From Thermoplasmata archaeon (GTDB taxonomy: Archaea > Thermoplasmatota > Thermoplasmata > Lutacidiplasmatales > UBA184), in assembly GCA_030040035.1 (NCBI GenBank), contig JASHUJ010000148.1, forward strand, positions 1-31,307: DNA of 31,307 bases. Reading direction: 5' to 3'. The notes below the pieces were generated by a model that had not been told where the DNA came from, searched no databases, and was given only the letters and a program-made list of their open reading frames with translations. Below, piece by piece: positions 22,401-29,970 of this stretch. The position numbers and the translations under genes are program-made. Position 1 is the first letter of the stretch. Each line of letters opens with the position of its first letter.

Positions 22401-23692
22401 CGCGAGGGCGTCCGGGGGAACGGCGTCGTGTCCCGGATGTGCTCGCGTCGCAACGCCCAGCGTAGGAATCGCTCGATCCCGATGCCGAAGCCGGCGTGCG
22501 GCACGTTGCCGTGGCGGCGCAGATCGAGATACCAGTCGTACGTCGCCGGATCCGCGCCGACCTGACGGAGCCGCTCCTCCAGGCGGTCGATCCGGGTTTC
22601 GCGGCAGGAGGCGCCCACGAGCTCCCCGTACCCCTCGGGGCCCAGGAGGTCCGCCGCGTCCACGGTCCGCGGGTCGTCGGCGCTCTGGAGCATGTAGAAC
22701 GCCTTGATCGCGCGCGGATAGTGCGTCACGAACAGCGGTCGGCGGTCCGCGACCGTCAGCGCCCGCTCCTCGGCGGTACCGAGATCGCTGCCCCACTCGA
22801 CCGGGAACCCCTCCGCCCGCAGTCGGTCGATCGCGGCCGCGTAGGTCATCCGAGGGAAGGGCGTCGAGATCGCGGCGAGCTCGGCCGGGGGGCGACCGAT
22901 CGATTCGAGGTCCTTCGCGCATCTCTCGGCCAGCCGGTGGCACACGAACGCGAACATCCGCTCGACGAAGTCGAGCAGACCGGCGAAGTCGCACCAGGCG
23001 AGCTCGACCTCGAGGTGCTGGTACTCGGTGAGGTGCCGGTTCGTGCGGGACTTCTCGGCGCGGAACGACGGGGTCAGCGCGTACACCCGCTCGTGCGGCG
23101 CGATCATCGCCTCGAGATAGAGCTGGGCCGTCTGGCCCAGGTAGCCGGGCCGGCCGAAGTAGTCGAACGCGAACGCCTCCGCTCCGCCCTCCGCCGCGTT
23201 CCCGGTCAGGATCGGCGGCGTGACCTCGAGGACGTCGTCCTGCTCCATGAAGTCGCGCAGGGCCCGCAGCGTCTCGGCCTTGATCCGGAACGTCGCGACG
23301 AACTCCTGCGAGCGGATCGCGAGGTGGCGTTGATCGAGGAGGAACTCCTCCGTCTGATCGGCGAAGATCGGGAATGGCGCGCCGGGGTCGATCACCCCGA
23401 TCGCCTGCGCCCGGACCTCTCGACCCCCCGGCGCGCGGGGGTCCGCCGCGATCGTCCCTTCGACCTCGATCGCTCCTTCGACCTGGACGTGCTCCGCGGC
23501 CTCGAACGGCGCGTCGCCGAGCGCATCGCGACGGCCGGTCACCTGGACCGAGCCGGTCCGGTCGCGCAGTACGATGAAGAGGATGCCGCCGGAGGAGCGC
23601 GTGCGCAGGACCCAACCGTGCAGGCGGACCCGCGTCCCGACCGCGTCCGGCTCGAACGCACGTCGGACGGGCTCGAACCGGGGCGGGGTCAC
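22388..23692 (-). CDS. asnS: Asparaginyl-tRNA synthetase
   Basis: Class IIb synthetase charging tRNA-Asn; 434 residues, normal for archaeal AsnRS. The N-terminal OB-fold (about 20-105) binds the anticodon (VRLHGWVLRTRSSGGILFIV). Motif 2 is SFRAEKSRTNRHLTEYQHLE, with the ATP-contacting arginine at 211, and motif 3 GFGIGIERFLRW has Arg408. AspRS and AsnRS are close. FRAEKSRT in motif 2 and the ending IRDTTPFPRTPSR match archaeal AsnRS, whereas AspRS ends in a VxLFPRD-type sequence. This implies direct Asn-tRNA formation. GTG 23692 overlaps the TFS stop as GTGA, so translation is coupled to TFS. The 3' end overlaps the GNAT gene by 13 bases. Confidence 0.92.
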   Translation of the reverse strand: MTPPRFEPVRRAFEPDAVGTRVRLHGWVLRTRSSGGILFIVLRDRTGSVQVTGRRDALGDAPFEAAEHVQVEGAIEVEGTIAADPRAPGGREVRAQAIGVIDPGAPFPIFADQTEEFLLDQRHLAIRSQEFVATFRIKAETLRALRDFMEQDDVLEVTPPILTGNAAEGGAEAFAFDYFGRPGYLGQTAQLYLEAMIAPHERVYALTPSFRAEKSRTNRHLTEYQHLEVELAWCDFAGLLDFVERMFAFVCHRLAERCAKDLESIGRPPAELAAISTPFPRMTYAAAIDRLRAEGFPVEWGSDLGTAEERALTVADRRPLFVTHYPRAIKAFYMLQSADDPRTVDAADLLGPEGYGELVGASCRETRIDRLEERLRQVGADPATYDWYLDLRRHGNVPHAGFGIGIERFLRWALRREHIRDTTPFPRTPSRHTP

Positions 23693-24000
23693 TGGTACTC
23701 CCGCCACTTGTGCCCGCACTTCGTGCACTCGAAGATCCGGGTCTCGGGCTCGTCCGCCCCGCGCGTCTGGCGCAGCACCCAGTACGCCTCGTCGTTCCCG
23801 CACTTCGGGCAGACCTCCGCGGTCTTCGGCAGGGTCGCGACCTTCGACTCGACGACGTCGACCCGGCGCTCCGTCGGCGTCTCGTGGACGACCGCGACCC
23901 CGGCGCCGAGCGGGAGCGTCGTCCCGCACCCGGTGCACCGCCAGACCCCGCCGGCCCGGTCCGGCCGCATGAGCCGCTTACACTTCGGACAGAACTTCAC
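23689..24000 (-). CDS. tfs: Transcription factor S (TFIIS-like)
   Basis: Archaeal RNA-polymerase cleavage factor, rescuing backtracked complexes by stimulating transcript cleavage. At 103 residues it is typical. The N-terminal zinc ribbon uses Cys4, Cys7, Cys22 and Cys25, and the C-terminal TFIIS-type ribbon Cys64, Cys67, Cys92 and Cys95. The catalytic hairpin TRGADEPETRIF keeps the essential Asp83-Glu84, so it should be active in cleavage rather than a derivative paralogue. GTG 24000 is the start: it begins KFCPKC directly and lies about 28 nt from the TATA core. First gene of a TFS-asnS unit with 4-nt overlap; purD is upstream on the same strand. Confidence 0.95.
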   Translation of the reverse strand: MKFCPKCKRLMRPDRAGGVWRCTGCGTTLPLGAGVAVVHETPTERRVDVVESKVATLPKTAEVCPKCGNDEAYWVLRQTRGADEPETRIFECTKCGHKWREYQ

Positions 24001-24021
24001 GGCGGGTTGAGAGCCGGCCGT

Positions 24022-24034
24022 GGCTATTTGACGG
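24022..24034 (-). promoter_or_regulatory. TATA element of the TFS-asnS unit
   Basis: On the minus strand ccgtcaaatagcc, with its AT core about 28 nt before the GTG at 24000, consistent with leaderless initiation. It lies in the gap between purD and tfs, so tfs has its own promoter. Confidence 0.6.
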
Positions 24035-24049
24035 TTCGCCGCGGCCCGA

Positions 24050-25456
24050 TCAGCCGAGGAGGGTGTCGGGTCCGCCGGCGCTCGACGCCGGAGCGTCCGG
24101 GGGCGCGACACTCAACGGCAGCGGCGACGGCTTCGCGGTCGGGGCCCGGAGCCGACGCAGGTGCTCCCAGCGGGCCTCCAGATCCGCCTTCGTGCCGATG
24201 TCGTGGCGCAGCGCGTAGTCGCCCTGCACGTGGGCGAGCGCGGCCTCGACGCGGCTCGAGGCCTCGTGGATCGCGCTCGCCTCGCCGACCAGCGCGATCC
24301 CGCGGGACGTGCCGAGGCGCACTTTCCCCGGACCGGCCGCCTCGACGCTCCCGTAGACGACGTGGACGCCCGTCGCCTCGATCGCGGGCGCATCGAGCGT
24401 GAGGATCCCGCCGGGCCGGGGCTTGTCGCCGTAGCCGGGGGGCACGAGGTACTTCACGACCGTCGACCGGAGGCGGAACTGGAGGAGGTTCGGTTCGACC
24501 CGTCCCGTCGCGACCCCGTAGAGGAGCTCCGCGAAGTCGCCCTCCTCGTAGAGCGTGAGGACGTTGATCCCCTCGGGATCGCCGAAGCGCGCATTGAACT
24601 CGAGGAGGTACGGTCCGCCGGCGGTCAGCATGAACCCACCGTACAGGATCCCCCGGTACGGGAGCCCGTCGGCCCGCAGGGCCGCGACCGCCTGGGTCAG
24701 GATCTCGTACGCGCGATCCCGGTCGGCGGACGAGAGGAACGGGAGCAGGTGGTCCCGCTGGGAGTACGCGCCCATGCCGCCGGTGTTCGCCCCGTGGTCC
24801 CCCTCGAGCGCGCGCTTGAAGTCCTGCACCGCGGGCATCGGATACGTGCCCGAATCGGTGACGAACGCCATCAGGCTGAACTCCTCGCCCTCGAGCTTCT
24901 GCTCGATCACGACGCGGTCGCCCTGGAGGAGGAGCGACTTCGCGTAGACGCCCGCTTCCTTCGGCTCGGTGAAGTCCGCCCCCTGGACCCACACGCCCTT
25001 CCCGGCCGTGAGGCCGGCCGGTTTCACCACGAACGGCGAGGGGAACCGGGCGAGCGCGCGGTCGACCTCTTCCGGCGTCGCGGGCGCGACCCACTTCGGC
25101 TGGCCCCCGACGTCGTGCCGGTCCAGGAGATCGCGGCAGAACCATTTCGACGATTCGATGCGCGCGGCGGACCGGTCGGGCCCCACGGTCGGGATCTCCG
25201 CGGCCCGGAGCGCGTCCGCGACGCCCGCGGCGAGGGGGGCCTCGGGCCCGATCACCGCGGCCTCGACCTTCTGCGCGCGGGCGAACGCGACCACGCGCTC
25301 CGCGTCCGTCGGGTCGACGCGGACCGAGGTCTGGGCGATCCGCTCGAGCCCCGGGTTCGCGTTCGAGCTCGCGACGACGACCTCGGCCTCCGCGCGCGCG
25401 AGCGCGAGCCCGATCGCGTGCTCCCGCGCGCCACCGCCCAGGACGAGGAACCGCAT
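24050..25456 (-). CDS. purD: Phosphoribosylamine-glycine ligase (GAR synthetase)
   Basis: ATP-grasp enzyme joining glycine to 5-phosphoribosylamine in de novo purine synthesis. At 468 residues it is longer than the usual 420-440. The N-terminal domain opens MRFLVLGGGAREHAIGLALA and has GPEAPLAAGVAD. The ATP-grasp part has FVVKPAGLTAGKGVWV (about 142-157) and EFNARFGDPE, which binds Mg and ATP. The surplus is mainly a C-terminal tail of about 40 residues rich in Pro, Ala and Ser (PLPLSVAPPDAPASSAGG), probably disordered. ATG 25456 is the family start and lies about 29 nt from a good TATA (ttataat, 25482-25488). No other pur gene is in the window. Divergent from rpoL. Confidence 0.95.
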   Translation of the reverse strand: MRFLVLGGGAREHAIGLALARAEAEVVVASSNANPGLERIAQTSVRVDPTDAERVVAFARAQKVEAAVIGPEAPLAAGVADALRAAEIPTVGPDRSAARIESSKWFCRDLLDRHDVGGQPKWVAPATPEEVDRALARFPSPFVVKPAGLTAGKGVWVQGADFTEPKEAGVYAKSLLLQGDRVVIEQKLEGEEFSLMAFVTDSGTYPMPAVQDFKRALEGDHGANTGGMGAYSQRDHLLPFLSSADRDRAYEILTQAVAALRADGLPYRGILYGGFMLTAGGPYLLEFNARFGDPEGINVLTLYEEGDFAELLYGVATGRVEPNLLQFRLRSTVVKYLVPPGYGDKPRPGGILTLDAPAIEATGVHVVYGSVEAAGPGKVRLGTSRGIALVGEASAIHEASSRVEAALAHVQGDYALRHDIGTKADLEARWEHLRRLRAPTAKPSPLPLSVAPPDAPASSAGGPDTLLG

Positions 25457-25480
25457 GCGCGGGCGAACCAAGCGGCCGCG

Positions 25481-25490
25481 GTTATAATCG
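25481..25490 (-). promoter_or_regulatory. TATA box of purD
   Basis: cgattataac on the minus strand, centred 29 nt before the ATG at 25456. One of the best TATA matches in the window. Confidence 0.65.
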
Positions 25491-25500
25491 CGTCGGCACG

Positions 25501-25517
25501 GGAGCGCCGGGCGCTCC
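25501..25517. repeat. Near-contiguous palindrome between purD and rpoL promoters
   Basis: GGAGCGCC and GGCGCTCC form exact 8-bp arms around a single central G. It lies between the purD TATA (25481-25490) and the rpoL TATA-like element (25531-25540), so it could bind a dimeric regulator. About one such palindrome is expected by chance in a GC-rich window this size. Confidence 0.4.
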
Positions 25518-25530
25518 GCGCGCGGCGCCA

Positions 25531-25540
25531 CGCTTAAGAA
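25531..25540 (+). promoter_or_regulatory. TATA-like element of the rpoL-kptA unit
   Basis: cgcttaagaa puts the start site near 25561, downstream of an in-frame GTG at 25551 and about 14 nt before the ATG at 25575. It therefore favours the ATG as the rpoL start. Confidence 0.5.
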
Positions 25541-25574
25541 GAGGGCGAAAGTGGCACCGTCTCCGGTTCCGCCG

Positions 25575-25862
25575 ATGGAGATCCGCGTCGTCGAAAAGGA
25601 GCACGACCTGCTCCGGGTGGAGCTGCCGCGCGGGGAGGAGACGCTCCTGATCCCGCTGGTCGAGGCGCTCCAGAAGGAGGAGAAGGTCGTCGAGGCCCGC
25701 TACTATCTCGGCCACCCGTACCTCGAGCGGCCGACGCTCCTCCTCCGGACCAAGGGCGAGAAGCCCCAGCAGGTGCTGAAGCGCGTCCTCAAGGACCTCA
25801 CCGACCTCTACGCCGATCTCCTCACCGACTTCGAGAAGAAGGCGGACAAGGTCAAGGCCTGA
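25575..25862 (+). CDS. rpoL: DNA-directed RNA polymerase subunit L (Rpo11)
   Basis: Small subunit pairing with Rpo3 (RpoD) in the assembly platform of archaeal RNA polymerase, homologous to Rpb11 and the alpha N-terminal domain. The 95 residues open MEIRVVEKEHDLLRVELP, followed by ETLLIPLVEALQKEEKV, ARYYLGHPYLERPTLLLRTK and a C-terminal helix LKRVLKDLTDLYADLLTDFE. This is the full RpoL pattern, although the usual DHTxLN segment is here EETLLI. ATG 25575 was chosen: an in-frame GTG at 25551 would lie before the predicted transcription start. kptA follows after 15 nt in the same unit. Confidence 0.92.
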   Translation: MEIRVVEKEHDLLRVELPRGEETLLIPLVEALQKEEKVVEARYYLGHPYLERPTLLLRTKGEKPQQVLKRVLKDLTDLYADLLTDFEKKADKVKA

Positions 25863-25877
25863 CGGGAGCGCGGAGCG

Positions 25878-26534
25878 ATGCTGAAGGAGTGCGCGCAGCA
25901 CGGCTACTTCCGGGCCGAGCAGTGCCCGGTCTGCGCCCAGCCCGGCCGGTTCCTGATGAACGACCGGGAGCTCGATCACCTCGGTCGGATCCTGACGGGG
26001 ATCCTGCGGCACTTCCCGGACCGCTACCAGCTCACGATGGAACCGCAGGGCTGGGTCGCGCTCCCGCAGATCGTGCGCGCGATCGCCCAGCGGCATCCGG
26101 CGTACCACTGGCTCCGCGTCCAGCACCTGGTCGCGATCGCCGAGACCGACGCGAAGGGCCGCTACGAGGTCCGGGAGGACAAGATCCGGGCGACGTACGG
26201 GCACACCCTCGAGGTCGACCTCGATCTCCCCACGGAGAACATCCCCGAGCGGCTCTACTATCCCGTCACCGAGGAGGAGGCGGCGATCGTCCTCGAGGTC
26301 GGCCTGCGGCCGTCGGACCGCAAGAAGGTGCACCTGTCGAAGACCGCGGAGGATGCGCGGGCCGCCGGATCGGTCCGCACCCCCGAGCCGATCATCCTCG
26401 AGATCGATGCCGAGCGCGCGCGCGATGGGGGTCTCGTGATCAAGCAGGCGGGGAAGACCGTCTACCTCGTCGATCAGGTCCCGGCGGAGTTCCTGAAGCG
26501 CCTCGCGCCGAGCCCGCCGCCCGGCTCCGCGTGA
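25878..26534 (+). CDS. kptA: RNA 2'-phosphotransferase (Tpt1/KptA) with N-terminal zinc finger
   Basis: Transfers an internal 2'-phosphate from RNA to NAD, releasing nicotinamide and ADP-ribose cyclic phosphate. At 218 residues it has the archaeal layout. A zinc-finger-like N-terminus has Cys5, His8, Cys16 and Cys19 (CAQHGYFRAEQCPVC). The RNA-binding half has ILRHFPDRY (Arg44, His45) and DKIRATYGHTLEVDL (Arg104, His109). The ADP-ribosyl-transferase half has LYYPVTEEEAAIVLEVGLRP, VHLSKTAEDA and SVRTPEPIILEID with Arg167. The Arg-His-Arg-Arg catalytic set of Tpt1 is thus present. In eukaryotes this removes the tRNA-splicing scar; its archaeal role is unsettled. Cotranscribed with rpoL, 15 nt apart. 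Convergent with the next gene, 9 nt between stops. Confidence 0.9.
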   Translation: MLKECAQHGYFRAEQCPVCAQPGRFLMNDRELDHLGRILTGILRHFPDRYQLTMEPQGWVALPQIVRAIAQRHPAYHWLRVQHLVAIAETDAKGRYEVREDKIRATYGHTLEVDLDLPTENIPERLYYPVTEEEAAIVLEVGLRPSDRKKVHLSKTAEDARAAGSVRTPEPIILEIDAERARDGGLVIKQAGKTVYLVDQVPAEFLKRLAPSPPPGSA

Positions 26535-26543
26535 GCCGGCCCG

Positions 26544-27170
26544 TCAGCCGAGCCCGTCGTCCCCCACGTTCGACTCGTACTCGGTCGCGACGTAGATCCC
26601 GTAGGTGAGGTGGGTCGACGTCGGATACGGGTTCGTGAAGACGAAGTAGTAGTTGTCGGTCACCGGCGCCGAGTAGACGATCCGGCCGCTGTACGCGGTC
26701 GTCCCGGTGTAGGTCGGGGTCGGATGACCGCCCGCGACGAAGCTCGTCCACTCGCTCGAGTTGTAGATCACGAAGCCGATCTCCATGCCGACCGGATGGA
26801 ACGACGAGTAGTTGCCGACGACGTAGTCCCCGCCCGTGATCTCGCCCGAGATCTCCGTGAAGTTCCCGGGTCCGACCAGGTAGCCGGCGGCGGTGGTGAG
26901 CGGGTCGCCGGTGAGCACGGGCGGGCCCTGGAAGACCGCGGCGAGGGTCGCGTAGGCGAGGCCGCCGATCACGCCGACGACGATGACCGTCCGCAGGATC
27001 CCCGTGAAGCGCACCCGCCAGCGGAGCCGCTTCGGCGCGGCTCGCAGTTCGTTGGGAGAGAGCGGACCCGCCGCGTCGCATTCGGGACACTTCGCCGCCC
27101 CGTACGGGACCGCGACGCCGCAGAACCGGCAGGTCCCCCAGGTGCCGCGAGGCTCGGGCCGGTCCGTCAC
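26544..27170 (-). CDS. Zinc-ribbon membrane-anchored protein with extracytoplasmic domain, unrecognised
   Basis: A 208-residue protein I cannot name. A cytoplasmic zinc ribbon has two cysteine pairs (CRFCG and CPEC, within residues 14-31). One transmembrane helix (about 58-80, ILRTVIVVGVIGGLAYATLA) follows. The rest (about 81-208) is rich in Thr, Ser, Gly and Tyr with NxS/T sequons (NFT, NYS, NSS) and looks like a beta-rich external domain. Such short ribbon-plus-helix proteins with a variable surface domain are common in Thermoplasmata-type genomes, function unknown. GTG 27170 was chosen; an AT-rich aaaagaa on its strand (27198-27204) lies about 31 nt upstream. Downstream of, and in the same direction as, the aldehyde dehydrogenase gene, with 82 nt between. 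Confidence 0.75.
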   Translation of the reverse strand: MTDRPEPRGTWGTCRFCGVAVPYGAAKCPECDAAGPLSPNELRAAPKRLRWRVRFTGILRTVIVVGVIGGLAYATLAAVFQGPPVLTGDPLTTAAGYLVGPGNFTEISGEITGGDYVVGNYSSFHPVGMEIGFVIYNSSEWTSFVAGGHPTPTYTGTTAYSGRIVYSAPVTDNYYFVFTNPYPTSTHLTYGIYVATEYESNVGDDGLG

Positions 27171-27252
27171 GGGATCGCGGATTCGAGCCGCGCGAGGTTC
27201 TTTTGGGGTTTCGTACGAACCCGGCGCGATGTACGGAGCCGCGCTCCGCGGC

Positions 27253-28731
27253 CTAGCTCTTGCGCTTCCCGGCTCCGAGGTGGACGAGCACGTTCTTGCG
27301 ACGCAGGTACGCCTCGACCGCCTGACGGCTCTGCTCGAAGCCGACGCCGCTCGCCTTGATCCCGGCGAATGGCGTCTGCGGGTAGGAGATCGGGGCCTCG
27401 TTCACCACGACCATCCCGGACTCGAGCCGGCGGGCGACCGAGTGGGCCGTCGCCAGGTCGCGCGTCCAGAGGGCCGCGAGCAGGCCGTAGGCGGTATCGT
27501 TCGCCTGGCGCACCGCATCCTCCGCGTCCGTGAACGAGGAGACGGCGAGCACCGGACCGAAGATCTCCTCGCGCACGGCGCGCGAGCTCGCGGGAACGTC
27601 CGCGAGGATCGTCGGCCGAAGGAAATTGCCCGGCGCGAGGGCCGGGGCGCTCGCCCGTTCCCCTCCGGCAACGAGCGACCCTCCGTCGGCCCGTGCCTCC
27701 GCGACGAACCCGAGGACCCGGTCCAAGTGGTCGGCCGAGACCAGTGGGCCCATCTCGACCCCGTCCTCGACCCCCGGCCCGAGCTTGAGCCCCTCCGCGA
27801 TCGCCCGCACCTTCTCGACGAGCGGGCCGCGCAGGCTCTCGTGGACGATCAGGCGCGACGCGGCCCAGCACATCTGGCCGGCGTTCTGGAAGATCCCGTA
27901 GCCGATCGCCCGCGCCGCGCGATCGAGGTCCGCGTCCGGGAAGACCACCACGGGGCCCTTGCCCCCGAGCTCGAGGGTGACGGGGAGCAGGCGCCGGGCC
28001 GCGAGCTCGGCGATGTGGCGCCCGACCTCGCTGCTGCCGGTGAACGTGACCGACCGGCACCGGGGGTCGGCGATGAGCGCCTCGCCGACCTCCGCGCCCG
28101 CTCCCGGCAGAACGTTGAGGATCCCTTCGGGGAGGCCCGCGTCCCGCGCGAGGCGGGCGAAGGCGATCGCGGTGAGCGGCGTGAGGCTCGCCGGCTTGAG
28201 CACCGCTGCGTTCCCCGCCGCCAGCGCGGGCGCGATCGACCGGATCGAGAGCAGGAGCGGATAGTTCCACGGAGCGATGTGCACCGTGACGCCGAGCGGC
28301 TCGGCGATCGTGTAGTCGAGCCGGGGTCCCGGGACCGGCACGGTCGCCCCCTCGAGCTTGTCCGCGAGGCCGGCGAAGTACTCGAGCGTCCGGACGACGT
28401 AGCCGATGTCGCCCCGCGACTCGCGGAGCGGTTTGCCCATGTTGCGCGTCTCGAGCCGGGCGAACCCCTCGAGGCTCGCCTCCAGGAGGGCCGCGAGCCG
28501 CTGGAGCGCTTTCGCCCGCCGGGCGCCGTCATCCTGGGCCCAGTTCGACTCCCGAAACGCGCGATCCGCCGCCTCCATCGCCGCACGGGCGTCGTCGGCG
28601 GTTGCGACCGACACCTGGGCGAGCGGCTGATTCGTGGCCGGGTCGAGCACCGGGCGCCGCTCGCCCCGGGCCCCCGGCACGTCCTTCCCTCCGATGAAGA
28701 GGTCGTACGGGGCGTCCAGCACGGTCGCCAT
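27253..28731 (-). CDS. NAD(P)-dependent aldehyde dehydrogenase
   Basis: Oxidises an aldehyde to the carboxylate; 492 residues, standard for the ALDH superfamily. The oxyanion Asn156 lies in APWNYPLLL, Lys179 in VLKPASLTPL binds the cofactor, FTGSSEVG (230-237) is the coenzyme glycine loop, Glu254 in LELGGKGP is the general base and Cys288 in AGQMCWAASR the nucleophile. EEIFGPVL is also present. The overall look is of betaine-aldehyde or succinate-semialdehyde types, but substrate cannot be assigned. ATG 28731 has a TATA-like gctaag about 30 nt upstream on its strand (28759-28764), so it likely has its own leaderless transcript though only 47 nt follow the glycosyltransferase stop. All catalytic residues present. 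Confidence 0.93.
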   Translation of the reverse strand: MATVLDAPYDLFIGGKDVPGARGERRPVLDPATNQPLAQVSVATADDARAAMEAADRAFRESNWAQDDGARRAKALQRLAALLEASLEGFARLETRNMGKPLRESRGDIGYVVRTLEYFAGLADKLEGATVPVPGPRLDYTIAEPLGVTVHIAPWNYPLLLSIRSIAPALAAGNAAVLKPASLTPLTAIAFARLARDAGLPEGILNVLPGAGAEVGEALIADPRCRSVTFTGSSEVGRHIAELAARRLLPVTLELGGKGPVVVFPDADLDRAARAIGYGIFQNAGQMCWAASRLIVHESLRGPLVEKVRAIAEGLKLGPGVEDGVEMGPLVSADHLDRVLGFVAEARADGGSLVAGGERASAPALAPGNFLRPTILADVPASSRAVREEIFGPVLAVSSFTDAEDAVRQANDTAYGLLAALWTRDLATAHSVARRLESGMVVVNEAPISYPQTPFAGIKASGVGFEQSRQAVEAYLRRKNVLVHLGAGKRKS

Positions 28732-28757
28732 ACCGCCCGACGCACCGCCCGCGGGCC

Positions 28758-28766
28758 ACTTAGCGG
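28758..28766 (-). promoter_or_regulatory. TATA-like element of the aldehyde dehydrogenase gene
   Basis: ccgctaagt on the minus strand, about 30 nt before the ATG at 28731, between the glycosyltransferase stop and the dehydrogenase start. Confidence 0.45.
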
Positions 28767-28778
28767 TTCGGGGCCCGG

Positions 28779-29921
28779 CTAGCCGCGCGCGGAGTAGGCG
28801 CGGCCCTTCCAGCGCATCGGGACCCCGCGGACGTGATGGTGGATCGCCGTGGCGAACAGCGCGAGGAAGAAGACCGCCGCGACCGGATAGAGGAGCCCGT
28901 AGCGGCCGGGGGTTCCGAGGGATCGGCTGAACGCGACGTGCTTCCCGAAGAGGGCGACGTAGAGGAACGCGCCGAGTCCCACGAGCACCCCGTCGCCGGC
29001 CGCGAGCGCGAGCGGGAGCAGACCGAGCGGCAGCAGGTAGAAGCCGAACATGCCCGCGAAGTCGGCGAGGAGGCGGCGGGTCGGGTGGTCCGGCCCGCTC
29101 AGGTTCTTCAGCAACCCCTCGAACATCTCGGACCGCGTGCGGTACATCCGGGTGACCGCCAGCTCCGGCGCCCAGGCGACCCGGAGCCTACGGCCGGCCG
29201 CCCGATAGCGGCGGGCGATCGCCACGTCCTCCTGGACGAGCCCGCGGACCGCCTCATGGCCCCCGAGCTCGAAGTACGTTCGGCGCGGGGTCATCCAGAA
29301 CTGGCCGTTCGCCATCGCGGTCTTCGACCGATCCCGGTTGACGTGCGACGCGCGGAAGACGAGGAGCGTGAGCTGGGCGAAGAACGGCAGGACGACGCGC
29401 TCCCAGAACCCGACGGTCTCGATGCGACAGGCGAGGCTCGCGAGGTCGGCCCGCTCGTCGAGCGCCCAGTCGAGCGTGGTCCGGACGGCCGCCGGATGGG
29501 TCCGGACGTCGGCGTCGAGGAAGAGGAGCCACTCTCCGTCGGTCCCCTGCGCGCCGGTCCAGCAGGCCCAGTTCTTGCCGGTCCAGCCGGGGGGCAGCGC
29601 GGGGGGCTCGATCCGCCGTACGGCCGGTGCGTGGGCGGCGATCACCTCGGGCGTCCGGTCGGTCGACCCCTCCTCGACGACGACGATCTCGAGGTTCGGG
29701 TAGTCCTGCGCGCGCAAGGTCGCGAGCGTCGCGGGGAGCTGGTCCTCCTCGTTGCGGGCGGCGATGACGACGCTGACCTTCGGGCGGGGTCGGTCCGCTG
29801 GGCGTGCCGGCGCGGGCCCGATCTTGAGCATCTGGTAGGCCAGGACGATCGCCGCGCCCTGGTAGAGCAGGACGACGACCGCCGCGGCCGCGAGGAGGAC
29901 GACCACCTCGATCGGGAGCAT
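28779..29921 (-). CDS. Family 2 glycosyltransferase, membrane-anchored (CrtQ-like)
   Basis: A 380-residue inverting GT-A glycosyltransferase. An N-terminal helix (about 4-30) anchors it. The catalytic domain starts KVSVVIAARNEEDQLPATLA, has VVEEGSTDRT (the usual DDGSTD is EEGSTD), the metal-binding WLLFLDADV with Asp136/Asp138, the acceptor region GQFWMTPRRTYFELGGHEAV and the catalytic-base motif QEDVAIARRYRAAGRRLRVA (Glu231, Asp232). Three or more C-terminal helices follow (about 288-375). This architecture resembles carotenoid and lipid glycosyltransferases such as CrtQ; donor and acceptor unknown, and surface-glycolipid or carotenoid decoration is plausible. ATG 29921 lies 25 nt from the TATA element that also faces hef. 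Confidence 0.85.
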   Translation of the reverse strand: MLPIEVVVLLAAAAVVVLLYQGAAIVLAYQMLKIGPAPARPADRPRPKVSVVIAARNEEDQLPATLATLRAQDYPNLEIVVVEEGSTDRTPEVIAAHAPAVRRIEPPALPPGWTGKNWACWTGAQGTDGEWLLFLDADVRTHPAAVRTTLDWALDERADLASLACRIETVGFWERVVLPFFAQLTLLVFRASHVNRDRSKTAMANGQFWMTPRRTYFELGGHEAVRGLVQEDVAIARRYRAAGRRLRVAWAPELAVTRMYRTRSEMFEGLLKNLSGPDHPTRRLLADFAGMFGFYLLPLGLLPLALAAGDGVLVGLGAFLYVALFGKHVAFSRSLGTPGRYGLLYPVAAVFFLALFATAIHHHVRGVPMRWKGRAYSARG

Positions 29922-29941
29922 CGCCCCGCGTAGCCGGGCCG

Positions 29942-29950
29942 CAATAAAGG
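29942..29950. promoter_or_regulatory. Single TATA element centred between two divergent genes
   Basis: caataaagg on plus, cctttattg on minus. The AT core 29943-29948 is centred about 25 nt from both the glycosyltransferase ATG (29921, minus) and the Hef GTG (29971, plus). No second AT-rich element lies between the genes, so it seems to serve both directions as a leaderless promoter. Confidence 0.6.
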
Positions 29951-29970
29951 CGTGGTGACTTCCACCGCCG

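Noticed and set aside
22388..23692. Aspartyl-tRNA synthetase as identity of the class IIb synthetase
   Set aside because: Motif 2 FRAEKSRT and the PFPRTPSR ending match archaeal AsnRS rather than AspRS.
25551..25574. GTG at 25551 as the rpoL start
   Set aside because: It would lie about 10 nt before the transcription start predicted from the TATA-like element at 25531, and the conserved protein begins at the ATG 25575.
27238..27252. GCCGCG-CTC-CGCGGC hairpin right after the aldehyde dehydrogenase stop
   Set aside because: No T tract follows on the minus strand, and the structure is explained by composition. It may slightly stabilise the mRNA end but cannot be called a terminator.
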